A stretch of 64,000 bases of DNA, from contig NZ_FNNN01000024.1 of the NCBI RefSeq assembly GCF_900106755.1, positions 1 through 64,000 on the forward strand, written 5' to 3'. Shown here piece after piece: positions 8,655-17,112 of the stretch. A program made the position numbers and the translations under genes. The first letter of the stretch is position 1, and each line of letters starts with the position of its first letter. The notes beneath the pieces were generated by a model. That model did no database searches, was not told the origin of the DNA, and worked only from the letters and a program-made list of their open reading frames with translations. This DNA comes from Bacteroides faecis MAJ27. GTDB lineage: Bacteria > Bacteroidota > Bacteroidia > Bacteroidales > Bacteroidaceae.

Positions 8655-8955
8655 AAGACGTGGTTTGTTTGGATGATTGATTTTGTGTTTCACTGTCCGC
8701 AATAATTCTTTCAATATCGGAAGACTTATAATAAATCTTGCTGCCGATTTGAGAATAAGCCAGCCGTCCACTGCTTCGGTAATATTGCAGCGTTCGCTTA
8801 CTAAAGCCTAACAACAGGCACACTTCCTGACTATCCTGCCAGTTTTCTACTTTCTGGGTATGAGTGCTGCACAAACTTTCTATTCGTTTGGCAAACTCGG
8901 TGAACCGTTCGCAGACATACGAAAAGGTTCTCTTTTCAATGGTTACTACTTCCAT
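8641..8955 (-). CDS. Excisionase-like helix-turn-helix protein, first gene of the element operon
   Basis: This is a 104-residue protein. An N-terminal helix (residues 1-40) leads into the HTH (DSQEVCLLLGFSKRTLQYY), then IYYKSSDIERII. The start at 8955 (MEVVT) is preferred over 9024 because the paralog at 8324 begins the same way and the upstream extension has no family resemblance. It is the promoter-proximal gene of a five-gene minus-strand set (HTH, DUF3876, HTH, primase-helicase, HTH) typical of Bacteroides mobilizable transposons. The integrase usually found beside such a set is not in view. Confidence 0.85.
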   Translation of the reverse strand: MEVVTIEKRTFSYVCERFTEFAKRIESLCSTHTQKVENWQDSQEVCLLLGFSKRTLQYYRSSGRLAYSQIGSKIYYKSSDIERIIADSETQNQSSKQTTSYEKN

Positions 8956-9151
8956 ACTTTCTCTTTTAAATGGTTTATAAAACGTGTTGATTCTATTTTC
9001 ATCGGCAAATGAAAGAAGAATCAAGAGACGTTTTAAAAACTGTCTGGAAGTGGTGGAATTTGACTATTGCTGGCTTCTTATTGAAATAAGAAAACAGATA
9101 AGTAGTATATATGTTATCGTTGAAATATATTAGATTAAGAATAGATACGCA

Positions 9152-9994
9152 TCATATTGTCTTATTACTTTTTCTGAAACTTGAAGGACTACAGCCTTTG
9201 TTTTTTTTAAAAAATTTACTCAAATGGCTTTCATCGGTAAATCCTAGTTCTTCGGCAATCTCATTTATTCTCATTTGACTATGTAACAATCTGCTTTCGA
9301 CCAATTTTAGTTTATAGCTTAATATGTATTGCTGCATTGTTTCGTTGGTGTGCTTTTTTATATAACGTCCCAAGTAACTTTCAGATATACCAAAATGCCG
9401 ACTGATTTCTTTTGCTCTAATTTTACCTGTTTGATAGATATTTGCTTGAATATATTGAAGAATATCGAGAGACTTATCATCTGAACATTCATCGACTTGT
9501 TGAGGTAAAAACATAGCTATATTTCTTGCCACAACAATAATTATAGTATTTATCAACTGCGTGATAATCTCTTTACTATACAGATTCCTATTTACATACT
9601 CCCGAATAATTGCTTCAATCATTGGTTTCACTAATAACTTATCCACCTTATTTCTAAGGATGCAACCCGGTTGATGATTTGCATGTTGCAAAATAAATTC
9701 TAATCTCTGAATATTCTCTGAACCAAATATGGCTGAATGTATATAGATGTCATTAAACTTGATATTAATGAATTTTGTAGTTGTGTGAATCTCAAAGGAA
9801 TGAGAATCATTTGGAGTTATCAAGAACAAGTGTCCATCATGATATGGGAACATATTATTGTTAATCCATTGAATACCTGTTCCTGTTAAGATGTAGACTA
9901 GTTCAAAAAAAGTATGCTCATGCTCAGTTAATAACGATTCATTATGCTCGTTAAAGCTGATCTCAAATGGTTGATGAAGATTTTCTTTTTTCAT
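9152..9994 (-). CDS. AraC-family transcriptional regulator with cupin sensor domain
   Basis: This is a 280-residue protein. Residues 1-110 form a cupin-like ligand pocket (EHEHTFFELVYILTGTG, then LITPNDSHSFE). Residues 180-278 carry the two AraC helix-turn-helices (AKEISRHFGISESYLGRYI and INEIAEELGFTDESHLSKFF), ending in the usual CSPSSFRK. It is transcribed away from the nitroreductase operon, across about 110 bp that contain an inverted repeat, so it probably controls that operon. A decayed close paralog of its C-terminal half lies at 37640-37931. Confidence 0.9.
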   Translation of the reverse strand: MKKENLHQPFEISFNEHNESLLTEHEHTFFELVYILTGTGIQWINNNMFPYHDGHLFLITPNDSHSFEIHTTTKFINIKFNDIYIHSAIFGSENIQRLEFILQHANHQPGCILRNKVDKLLVKPMIEAIIREYVNRNLYSKEIITQLINTIIIVVARNIAMFLPQQVDECSDDKSLDILQYIQANIYQTGKIRAKEISRHFGISESYLGRYIKKHTNETMQQYILSYKLKLVESRLLHSQMRINEIAEELGFTDESHLSKFFKKNKGCSPSSFRKSNKTI

Positions 9995-10044
9995 ACCTCA
10001 AATATAACACATAAAGCGGAATTATACCAATATAGCGAAAATAT

Positions 10045-10079
10045 ATACCTATATTTGAAATAAAATAGGTATAACTTTG
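10045..10079 (+). promoter_or_regulatory. Promoter and candidate AraC-type operator of the nitroreductase operon
   Basis: TAACTTTG at 10072-10079 fits the -7 consensus, 25 bp before the start at 10104. ATACCTAT (10045-10052) and ATAGGTAT (10065-10072) form an 8-bp inverted repeat that touches the -7 box. A repressor or the divergent AraC protein could bind there. The operator assignment is inference. Confidence 0.45.
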
Positions 10080-10103
10080 CCACAAATCAAAATTAGATTA
10101 CTT

Positions 10104-10613
10104 ATGAACTTTTTAGAACTATCAAAACAACGTTATTCAGCAAGAAACTATTCTTCTGATATGATTGAGCAAGAAAAACTCGACTACATTTTAGAATGTG
10201 CCCCTTTTGCTCCTTCTGCTGTAAACTATCAACCTTGGCACTTTTTTGTCGTAAAAAGCAATAAGCCCAAACTACTGATTCAACAATCTTATCCACGTGA
10301 ATGGTTTACCGAAGCTCCACTCTATATTGTAGTTTGTGCTGATAATTCAATTTCTTGGGTGAGAAAATCAGACAATAAGAACCATGCAGATATTGATGCA
10401 GCAATAGCGACTGAACATATTTGTTTAGCCGCAGCAGAACAAGGATTAGGTAGCTGCTGGGTATGTAATTTCGATCCAGATATGCTAAAGGATAATCTTC
10501 ATTTATCTTCCAATATGTACCCTGTGGCAATTATTTCATTAGGTTATGTAAAACAACCACCTGAAAAATCATCTAAAAGAAAAGATATAATCGAAATAGT
10601 TTCAATCTTATAA
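10104..10613 (+). CDS. Nitroreductase-family FMN oxidoreductase
   Basis: This is a 169-residue, short-form nitroreductase. The start region FLELSKQRYSARNY carries the phosphate-binding R-S/Y-x-R pattern. APSAVNYQPWHFFVV is the classic FMN-contacting segment, and AAAEQGLGSCWVCNFD is the family C-terminal motif. Members reduce nitro compounds, quinones or enones with NAD(P)H. The ATG at 10104 is chosen because the upstream in-frame start at 10077 overlaps the -7 box. It is first in a three-gene operon with an acetyltransferase (11 bp on) and a HAD hydrolase. Confidence 0.9.
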   Translation: MNFLELSKQRYSARNYSSDMIEQEKLDYILECAPFAPSAVNYQPWHFFVVKSNKPKLLIQQSYPREWFTEAPLYIVVCADNSISWVRKSDNKNHADIDAAIATEHICLAAAEQGLGSCWVCNFDPDMLKDNLHLSSNMYPVAIISLGYVKQPPEKSSKRKDIIEIVSIL

Positions 10614-10624
10614 ACGTAACAATT

Positions 10625-11230
10625 ATGAAAACAGAAATGGAAAAATGTCTAGCTGGTGAATGGTATGATTGTCATAATCAAGTTTTCTTGGATTTAAAGA
10701 CCCGAACACATAAGTTATTGATGAAATATAATTCATTACCTTATGAGGATAAAGAAGAAAAACACAGCTTGCTAAAAAAGATGCTAGGTAGTATCGGAAT
10801 GAAAGTTTCGGTTGCCAGTCCGTTTATCTGTGATTATGGCTGCAATATACATATAGGGGATAATGTTACTGTAAATACCGGTTGTACCTTTGTGGATTGT
10901 AATAAAATCACTATCGGAAGTAATGTTCTTATTGCCCCTAATGTTCAGCTTTATACAGCAACTCACCCTATTGATTTAGATGAACGGCTAGCGCCTGTTG
11001 AAACAGAAGATGGAATAAAACGAGTTCGCCGCACTTACGCTTTGCCTATTACAATTGAGGATGGATGCTGGATTGGTGGAGGTGTAATAATCCTTCCCGG
11101 AATAACAATTGGGTACGGTAGTGTAATTGGAGCAGGTAGTGTTGTTACAAAAGATATTCCGGCAAATAGTTTAGCTGTTGGAAATCCATGTAAAGTGATA
11201 CGTCAAATCAATCAAACTAAGAAACTATGA
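10625..11230 (+). CDS. Maltose/galactoside O-acetyltransferase-like hexapeptide protein
   Basis: This is a 201-residue protein with an N-terminal Mac domain (EMEKCLAGEWYD, residues 3-55) followed by a left-handed beta-helix of hexapeptide repeats (IHIGDNVTVNTGCTF, then TIEDGCWIGGGVIILPG). The catalytic His lies in YTATHPID. It transfers acetyl from acetyl-CoA to a sugar hydroxyl. The exact sugar cannot be read. The stop overlaps the next start by 4 bp (ATGA), so it is translationally coupled to the HAD gene. Confidence 0.9.
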   Translation: MKTEMEKCLAGEWYDCHNQVFLDLKTRTHKLLMKYNSLPYEDKEEKHSLLKKMLGSIGMKVSVASPFICDYGCNIHIGDNVTVNTGCTFVDCNKITIGSNVLIAPNVQLYTATHPIDLDERLAPVETEDGIKRVRRTYALPITIEDGCWIGGGVIILPGITIGYGSVIGAGSVVTKDIPANSLAVGNPCKVIRQINQTKKL

Positions 11231-11877
11231 TAAAATTGGTCGCTTTTGATTTGGATGGTACAATTGCCGATACAATCCCAATGTGTATCGAAGCCTTTAA
11301 GCAGGCAGTATCTCCCTATGCATCAAAAATATTGTCAAAAGATGATATTGTGAAAACATTCGGACTTAATGAAGAGGGAATGATTAAAGAGGTCGTTTCA
11401 GAAGATTGGGAAAAAGCTCTGATTGATTTTTATGTGAAATACAAAGAAATGCACACAGTCTACATTCAACCATTTGCGGGGATAAGAGAATTGATAACAG
11501 AATTGAAGAAGAACTCAATTATTGTATCTTTAATAACAGGTAAAGGTCAAAGGAGTTGTGATATTACGCTTCACCATTTTGAAATGGAAGCTCTTTTTGA
11601 CAGTATTTCAATCGGATCTCCAGATAGAAACACAAAAGCGGAATCAATGGCAGAACTAATGTCAAAATATAATATCCAACCAGCAGAAATGGTATATGTT
11701 GGAGATGAATTTTCCGATATTACCGCTTGTAGTAAAGTTGGAATACAATGCTTATCTGCTGCATGGATAGCCTCACTCTCAAAAATGAAGAAATTAGAAA
11801 AGGAAAATCAAGGATATGTGTTTAGTTCTATCAAATCACTTCATTCTTTTCTAAAGAAAGAAGCTCATTTAGTTTAG
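11227..11877 (+). CDS. HAD-superfamily phosphatase, phosphoglycolate-phosphatase-like
   Basis: This 216-residue protein has motif I FDLDGTIADT (nucleophile Asp at about 8), motif II SLITGK at about 100, a motif III Lys in RNTKAES and motif IV VGDEFSDI at about 158. The alpha-helical cap between about 15 and 80 places it in HAD subfamily I with the Gph/PgmB group. The substrate is unknown. It is last in the nitroreductase-acetyltransferase-HAD operon, so detoxification or repair of a small metabolite is a reasonable inference. Confidence 0.88.
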   Translation: MIKLVAFDLDGTIADTIPMCIEAFKQAVSPYASKILSKDDIVKTFGLNEEGMIKEVVSEDWEKALIDFYVKYKEMHTVYIQPFAGIRELITELKKNSIIVSLITGKGQRSCDITLHHFEMEALFDSISIGSPDRNTKAESMAELMSKYNIQPAEMVYVGDEFSDITACSKVGIQCLSAAWIASLSKMKKLEKENQGYVFSSIKSLHSFLKKEAHLV

Positions 11878-11943
11878 ATTCATATTCGTAGATTGATTTT
11901 AGTATTTTCTGGCATAATGGATATTTATTGGTAATATAAAAGC

Positions 11944-12613
11944 ATGAAATCAGACGTAAAGTCTTTCTATATAATACTTACCATTAAAATTATGCTTATG
12001 AATGTATTGTTAAACATGAGGATGTTCAGACTATTCTATGAAACCTCACAAGAAGTAACTAATAGTGAAATGCAAGAAGCCTATGGCGAATTTGTTGAAC
12101 AGATTAGAACTATAAGTAATGGAAATGATTATTCAACTACTTATCGAATTCTTGCAGCTACCCGTATCGAGATAGCTTTACTTGAGACAATACCTCTTTA
12201 CGGGCAGGGGGAAAAATGCGCTTAAAAAGCTGTTCATACAAAAGGTACAGGCTACTGTTACCGCAGAAATGGAACTGCTGAATCTAAAAATTCAGTATCC
12301 CAGCCAATTTCAAAATAGAATAAACAGCCTTCCACCTTCACCACTCTATTTGACCGACAATACCAACTTAGTTGAAATCATGGAGTTGATTAGTGGACTA
12401 TTCCTATCACAAAGGGTAGTAACCCATGCCGGAACAAAATCACCATTAACAGAAATTGGGAGAGCATTTGAACACCTCTTTAATATCAAATTAGGAGATG
12501 TTCACAAGAAACACGAAAGCGTCATAAAGCGAAAGCCATCTAAAGTAACTGAATTTTTAGATACACTTCGCAAAGCTATTGCTGAAGAAAGTAAAAAGAA
12601 AGGTTATCTATAA
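11944..12613 (+). pseudogene. RteC-like element protein, frameshifted at a G5 run
   Basis: Two overlapping frames make one protein. 11944-12225 encodes a helical N-terminal part (RMFRLFYETSQEVTNSEM). 12182-12613 encodes a C-terminal part resembling the RteC end domain (TEIGRAFEHLFNIKLGD then FLDTLRKAI). Removing one G from GGGGG near 12209-12213 joins them as IPLYGQGKNALKKL. RteC of CTnDOT promotes excision and transfer. The RteC match is by eye and moderate. The single-base defect may be a real mutation, a slippage switch or an assembly error. Confidence 0.6.
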
Positions 12614-12634
12614 ATCAGGAACTTACCAACAATT

Positions 12635-12665
12635 GTTAGGGGAGTAGATATACTACACCCCTAAC
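12635..12665 (+). terminator. Terminator hairpin after the RteC-like gene
   Basis: GTTAGGGGAGTAG (12635-12647) pairs with CTACACCCCTAAC (12653-12665) with one mismatch and a 5-nt loop. It lies 22 bp after the stop at 12613. Confidence 0.6.
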
Positions 12666-12742
12666 TTATTTGTATCCATTTACCGTACTTTGCTTCATCA
12701 ATCGATTGAAAACAATAATGTTGAACTAAAAAATGAAGCAAA

Positions 12743-13075
12743 ATGTATATAGACAATGAAAACTTCGAGAAGTGGATGGAAAAGCTATCCAAAAAGCTCA
12801 CCGTAATCGGACAAGATTTGAAATCTCTTATCAATACTGATACAGTACTAGATGATAATGAGAAGATTCTTGATAATCAGGATTTAGCTTTTCTCCTGAA
12901 AGTATCTTTCCGAACTCTTCAACGCTACAAAGTAAATAATCAACTTCCTTATTTCACTATCGGAAGGAAAACCTATTATCGGGCTGTAGATATTCGAGCT
13001 TTTGTTCGTGAACGTGCCGATTCCCAAACCTACAAACGGTTTGAAAAAGACAATCAGTTGACAAATCAGCCCTGA
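12743..13075 (+). CDS. Excisionase-like helix-turn-helix protein
   Basis: This 110-residue protein has a helical N-terminus and the HTH ILDNQDLAFLLKVSFRTLQ, followed by IGRKTYYRAVDIRAFV. It resembles the protein at 5547-5930 in length and order of parts. It lies upstream of the oriT candidate and the mobilization genes on the same strand, so it may regulate mobilization or excision. Confidence 0.85.
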   Translation: MYIDNENFEKWMEKLSKKLTVIGQDLKSLINTDTVLDDNEKILDNQDLAFLLKVSFRTLQRYKVNNQLPYFTIGRKTYYRAVDIRAFVRERADSQTYKRFEKDNQLTNQP

Positions 13076-13133
13076 TAGCAAAACGCAGTAGAGGGAAGAA
13101 GCCTGTGTGCGGGCTATTTCTTTGTGTTGTCAC

Positions 13134-13252
13134 CTCGATTTAACAGAAACTGCTTCACCTATCGGTTCAGCCCGTTTCGCTAAATCGAGCAAGAGGGAAC
13201 TGGACAAGTCCTGTTCTTCCCTCTTGCTCTGCGAGGCAAAGCCTTCGGCTTT
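13134..13252. other. Palindrome-rich candidate origin of transfer
   Basis: Three inverted repeats crowd the gap before the mobilization gene. CTCGATTTA/TAAATCGAG is at 13134-13142 and 13181-13189. GCAAGAGGGA/TCCCTCTTGC is at 13189-13198 and 13218-13227. AAAGCC/GGCTTT is near 13238-13252. In Bacteroides mobilizable elements oriT lies directly 5' of the mobilization genes, and relaxases recognise such repeats. No nic site can be named from sequence alone. A plain terminator is the alternative for the second hairpin. Confidence 0.45.
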
Positions 13253-13359
13253 AGCGTGTTACAAGAACACACTGTAATGACACCTGTAATAAGCATTTTC
13301 TTTGCAACGCTTATTATCAGGTATTTATCCATTCATATTTCTATAAAAAAGTAATTACT

Positions 13360-13944
13360 ATGCCAAACAGCAGTCGAAAAACGATATTCACGACCATTTC
13401 CATTGACAAGGAAACGGCAACTTTGGTAGAAAAAATATGCAAACGCTATTCACTGAAAAAGAGTGAAGTTGTAAAGTTGGCTTTTGGGTATATAGATAAG
13501 GCACATATCAACCCATCCGAAGCACCAGAATCCGTAAAATCAGAACTGGCGAAAATAAATAAGAGGCAGGATGATATTATCCGTTTCATCCGTCACTACG
13601 AGGAAGAACAACTGAATCCCATGATACGGGCAACAAATTCTATTGCTTTGCGTTTCGATGCTATTGCCAAAACTCTAGAAACTCGTATTCTCTCTCAACA
13701 GGAAGCCAGCCAGGAGAGACAAACAGTCGTGCTTAAAAAGTTAAGTGAACAGTTTTGTAATCATGCCGATGTGATAAACAACCAGTCCAAAAAGATTAAT
13801 ACACTTTACCAGATATACCAACGAAATTATAAGAAGCTACTTCAACTGATACAACTCTATTCAGAGTTGTCCGCTTGTGGTGTGATGGATGGCAAAAGGA
13901 AGGAAAACTTGAAGACTGAAATCAGTAATCTAATAAATGCATAG
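13360..13944 (+). CDS. btgA: BtgA/BfmA-family mobilization protein
   Basis: This is a 194-residue protein. The N-terminus (TTISIDKETATLVEKICKRY, then LKKSEVVKLAFGYI) is a ribbon-helix-helix-like DNA-binding segment, and the rest is coiled coil with many Lys, Glu and Gln. This matches the BtgA/BfmA family, the relaxosome accessory protein that binds oriT. Its stop overlaps the relaxase start by 8 bp (ATGCATAG). The gene looks intact although its partner is broken. The symbol denotes family membership. Confidence 0.8.
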   Translation: MPNSSRKTIFTTISIDKETATLVEKICKRYSLKKSEVVKLAFGYIDKAHINPSEAPESVKSELAKINKRQDDIIRFIRHYEEEQLNPMIRATNSIALRFDAIAKTLETRILSQQEASQERQTVVLKKLSEQFCNHADVINNQSKKINTLYQIYQRNYKKLLQLIQLYSELSACGVMDGKRKENLKTEISNLINA

Positions 13945-14762
13945 GATTATGCACATAGATTTTGCTCCACCATCAAACGGAACATATAACAATGCAGGAA
14001 GTAGCCGACAGCTAGCTAATTATTTAGAGCATGAAGATTTAGAACGAATGGAGAAAGGCATCTATACTGAAGGCTTTTTCAATCTTACAGATGATAATAT
14101 ATATAAATCAAAAGTCATAAAGGATATAGATACAAATATTGGGCAACTCCTAAAAACGGATGCTAAGTTTTATGCTATTCATGTCAGCCCATCGAAAAAG
14201 GAACTTCAAGCAATGGGTAATACAGAACATGAACAAGCCGAATCCATGAAGCGGTATATCCGGGAAGTGTTTATTCCTGAATATGCCAAGAACTTCAATA
14301 AGGAACTATCCACTTCGGATATAAAATTTTATGGTAAGATTCATTTTAGCCGCAACCGTTCCGATAATGAACTGAATATGCACTGCCATTTGATTGTGAG
14401 CCGGAAAGACCAAGCAAATAAAAAGAAGCTATCCCCCACTAACCAATCATAAGAGCACCAAGAACGGAGTAATTAAAGGTGGATTTGATCGTGTGAACCT
14501 ATTCCAACAAGCGGAAGAAGGCTTTGATAAGCTGTTTGGTTACGAGCGCCAACAATTGGAATCTTTTGATTATCAGAACATGATGAAGAACGGCAATATA
14601 ATCGACCAACTTAAATTACAAAAACAAGAACTTCAATCCAGTGAAAGAAAAACAAAAATCAATCAAGATAATAATCAAGAAAATTTGCTATTTATCAGTC
14701 TTGAAAACAAAGAAACAAACAATCAGATAGTCTATAGAAGAAACAGGTCTGATAGATTATAA
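13937..14762 (+). pseudogene. btgB: BtgB/DUF5712-family relaxase, frameshifted at a C5 run
   Basis: The first frame (13937-14452) carries the relaxase core: HIDFAPPSNG at the N-terminus and NMHCHLIVSR, a His-x-His-like metal site, at about 150. It then ends LSPTNQS-stop. The second frame (14493-14762) continues the family (GGFDRVNLFQQAEEGFDKLF). Deleting one C from CCCCC near 14432-14436 restores LSPLTNHKSTKNG through the junction. As read, the protein loses its C-terminal third. An intact copy would nick oriT and lead strand transfer. Confidence 0.75.
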
Positions 14763-14921
14763 GAAAATTAAGTTGTCTCCATCAATTTCGTTTCACCAAA
14801 AGCACCTATACGAAATTTTTAATTTCAAAAAACAAGTATGACGCCAAAAGAGAATATAAATTATAAAAGTAGTACACTCATGCCTAAGATTACCAAACCA
14901 TTATAAATCATCACCTTTCAA

Positions 14922-14953
14922 TTTTTAAAATACTCATTAATGTTGTATCTTTG
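14922..14953 (+). promoter_or_regulatory. Promoter of the anchorless PBP gene
   Basis: TATCTTTG at 14946-14953 is a perfect -7 box, with a T-rich -33 region about 20 bp upstream. It overlaps the apparent ATG at 14940 and so fixes the true start at 14970, with a leader of only about 10 nt. Confidence 0.65.
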
Positions 14954-14969
14954 CAAAAAAGTAAGAATT

Positions 14970-16472
14970 ATGTTTCAAGATAATGAATATATAGGTTTTG
15001 TTACGTACACACAAGGCAAAAGGAACCGAAAAATTCCTTTTGGTATAGTTTCACAATCTTACAAACAGAAAGCCATTGTAACGCATTATAGTAGGAAAAT
15101 AAGAAAAAATCTGATAGCAATTGAAGACAAGCGCTACTTTTCACACCTAGGAATTGATATAAAATCAATATCAAGAGCCTTATATATGAATATCAAAGCT
15201 CGAAGAATCATACAAGGAGGAAGCACCATAACACAACAGTTAGCTCGCAATCTATTCGAAGACCATTCTATAACCTTTCATCGAAAGATAAAAGAAATAC
15301 TGTATGCTATGTCCTTAGAGAGAGAACACACAAAAGAAGAGATATTAGATTTATATTTTAACAATATTTATTGGGGAAAAAACTTATATGGAATAAGAGC
15401 AGCAAGTTTATACTATTTTGCCAAAGAGCCTTATCTCTTATCACAACAAGAACAACTATTACTATTAACCATATTAAGAGGACCAAATTATTATATAAGA
15501 CACTCTGATTTATGCATGAAAAGATACAACCTTCTTAATGAAATTCTTTTTAAAAAAGGAATTATAAGTAAGAATGTTTATCAGAATAATAAAATGTGGA
15601 CATACAACTTTGAATACAATAAACTGTCAATAATTCCTCCATCTGTAATACCATATATCACAAAATCTATCAATAATAAGAAATCAAGCATACTAACAAG
15701 CCTCAATTTTGATTTACAGAATTTTATTAATTACACTATAGAAAAATCTCCTTATCCCATATCAATTGTTATTTTACAAGATGGGAAAATAATCGGTATT
15801 AATAGTAAATATGGAATAGATTATCCTCTTACTTTTCATTCTAATATAGGCTCTACATTAAAACCTTTTTTATATACTTTTTATAGAGAAAATGGGGTTT
15901 CAAAAGAAGAAACATTTAATTGCATAACTACAATTAACAATCAAAAATGGAACGTAAAGGAAGCAGAACTACCCAGCAAGTCTGTCTTAAATATACAAGA
16001 AGCACTTTTGACATCAAATAACAACGCTTTTATAAATGCTGCCAATAAAATAGGCATGAATAACGTCTTAAAATTCATAGCTAGTTTACTAAATAAAGAA
16101 GAGAGCAATATACACCCATCTAGCATTCTTGGAGCAACTAGCGATGGAATTTCTTTATTTGAGCTCACTAAATTATATGCTGATTTTTTCCTAAACAATG
16201 ATGATCCTTTTAAAAATGAATGCAAGCAACTATTATGTCAAATAGCAAAAATAAAACTAGGAATAGATATAAATAACTTATTTTTAAAAACAGGGACTAC
16301 AAATGGAAATAAAGAAAGATTTGCAATTTTAGGGAATGAAAAGATTGTCTTAGGGATAATGAGGCAAGAAAACTCTATAAATGATTATTCTAAAGATGGA
16401 AGCTTTATTAACTCTATTAAAAATATTGCTCGAAATATTTTTAGCCCAAAAAAAATGTACACATGGATGTAA
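14970..16472 (+). CDS. Class A penicillin-binding protein-like transglycosylase/transpeptidase without a membrane anchor
   Basis: This is a 500-residue protein. Residues 45-180 form a family-51 glycosyltransferase domain with AIEDKRYFSHLG (catalytic Glu at about 52), GGSTITQQLARNL and EILDLYFNNIYWG. Residues 260-480 keep a small transpeptidase domain with all three signatures: STLK (295-298), SNN (349-351) and KTGT (440-443). Normal class A PBPs are 600-900 residues and start with a transmembrane helix. This one has no hydrophobic N-terminus or signal peptide. It is very AT-rich and sits next to mobilization genes, suggesting recent transfer. Its stop overlaps the next gene by 10 bp. How it would reach the periplasm is unclear. 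Confidence 0.8.
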   Translation: MFQDNEYIGFVTYTQGKRNRKIPFGIVSQSYKQKAIVTHYSRKIRKNLIAIEDKRYFSHLGIDIKSISRALYMNIKARRIIQGGSTITQQLARNLFEDHSITFHRKIKEILYAMSLEREHTKEEILDLYFNNIYWGKNLYGIRAASLYYFAKEPYLLSQQEQLLLLTILRGPNYYIRHSDLCMKRYNLLNEILFKKGIISKNVYQNNKMWTYNFEYNKLSIIPPSVIPYITKSINNKKSSILTSLNFDLQNFINYTIEKSPYPISIVILQDGKIIGINSKYGIDYPLTFHSNIGSTLKPFLYTFYRENGVSKEETFNCITTINNQKWNVKEAELPSKSVLNIQEALLTSNNNAFINAANKIGMNNVLKFIASLLNKEESNIHPSSILGATSDGISLFELTKLYADFFLNNDDPFKNECKQLLCQIAKIKLGIDINNLFLKTGTTNGNKERFAILGNEKIVLGIMRQENSINDYSKDGSFINSIKNIARNIFSPKKMYTWM

Positions 16473-17080
16473 TCAATAATTTCATATCTGAGAATAAAGA
16501 CATATTAAGTATATTAATTACGCTTTTAGTAGGTTTCATAGCTTGGATATGTAAAGAATTAATCAAAACACCTATGAGACAATCTAGAGAAACTTTTTTC
16601 AAAGTAACAGAAAAAAGGATTGGCATATTGTCAGAACTGTACAATTATATAAATATAATTGCATTATTTCCTCAAGAGACAAATATAAAGGAAGAACTAC
16701 AAAAAATAATTCTATCAGACAAACTGGCTTATGTTGATGAAAAGATAATTGTAAATATTATAGAGATTGCATTTAAAGAAGTGACTAATGAAAGATTAGT
16801 GTTAGACACAAGAAAGGAGCTAAGAGAAACGATTGATAAATGTGCAGAGATAATTCGAAAAGAAAATCAATATTTTCTAAAACATGACACGACTAATACT
16901 TATAAAAGAGTAATAGCATATTTTATACAACTAATTAAAGCTATAAGCTTTATAGTATTTATCCTAATTGCTATTTTCTATCTCATAAAAAGTATTGTCT
17001 TTTTATCTGTTGTATGGATTATATTTTGCTGTATATTCATATTTGCTGTGATGTTGATTCTTGAGAAATATATAATATAG
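16463..17080 (+). CDS. Small membrane protein coupled to the PBP gene
   Basis: This 205-residue protein is not recognised. A transmembrane helix at about 14-33 (LSILITLLVGFIAWI) is followed by a charged helical region of about 110 residues. Two further hydrophobic helices lie near 150-200 (AISFIVFILIAIFYL, then IIFCCIFIFAVMLI). Its start overlaps the PBP stop by 10 bp, so the two are probably made together. It could anchor or control the PBP-like partner. That is inference from overlap and topology only. Confidence 0.75.
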   Translation: MDVINNFISENKDILSILITLLVGFIAWICKELIKTPMRQSRETFFKVTEKRIGILSELYNYINIIALFPQETNIKEELQKIILSDKLAYVDEKIIVNIIEIAFKEVTNERLVLDTRKELRETIDKCAEIIRKENQYFLKHDTTNTYKRVIAYFIQLIKAISFIVFILIAIFYLIKSIVFLSVVWIIFCCIFIFAVMLILEKYII

Positions 17081-17112
17081 CTACATATTTTTAATAATGC
17101 AAATGAATTGCA

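Noticed and set aside
8655..8771. Longer start for the DUF3876 gene
   Set aside because: The extension lies entirely within the preceding HTH gene on the same strand in another frame, and the 14-base overlap start fits coupling.
14940..14969. Upstream ATG of the PBP-like gene
   Set aside because: It overlaps a perfect -7 promoter box, so it would not be in the transcript.
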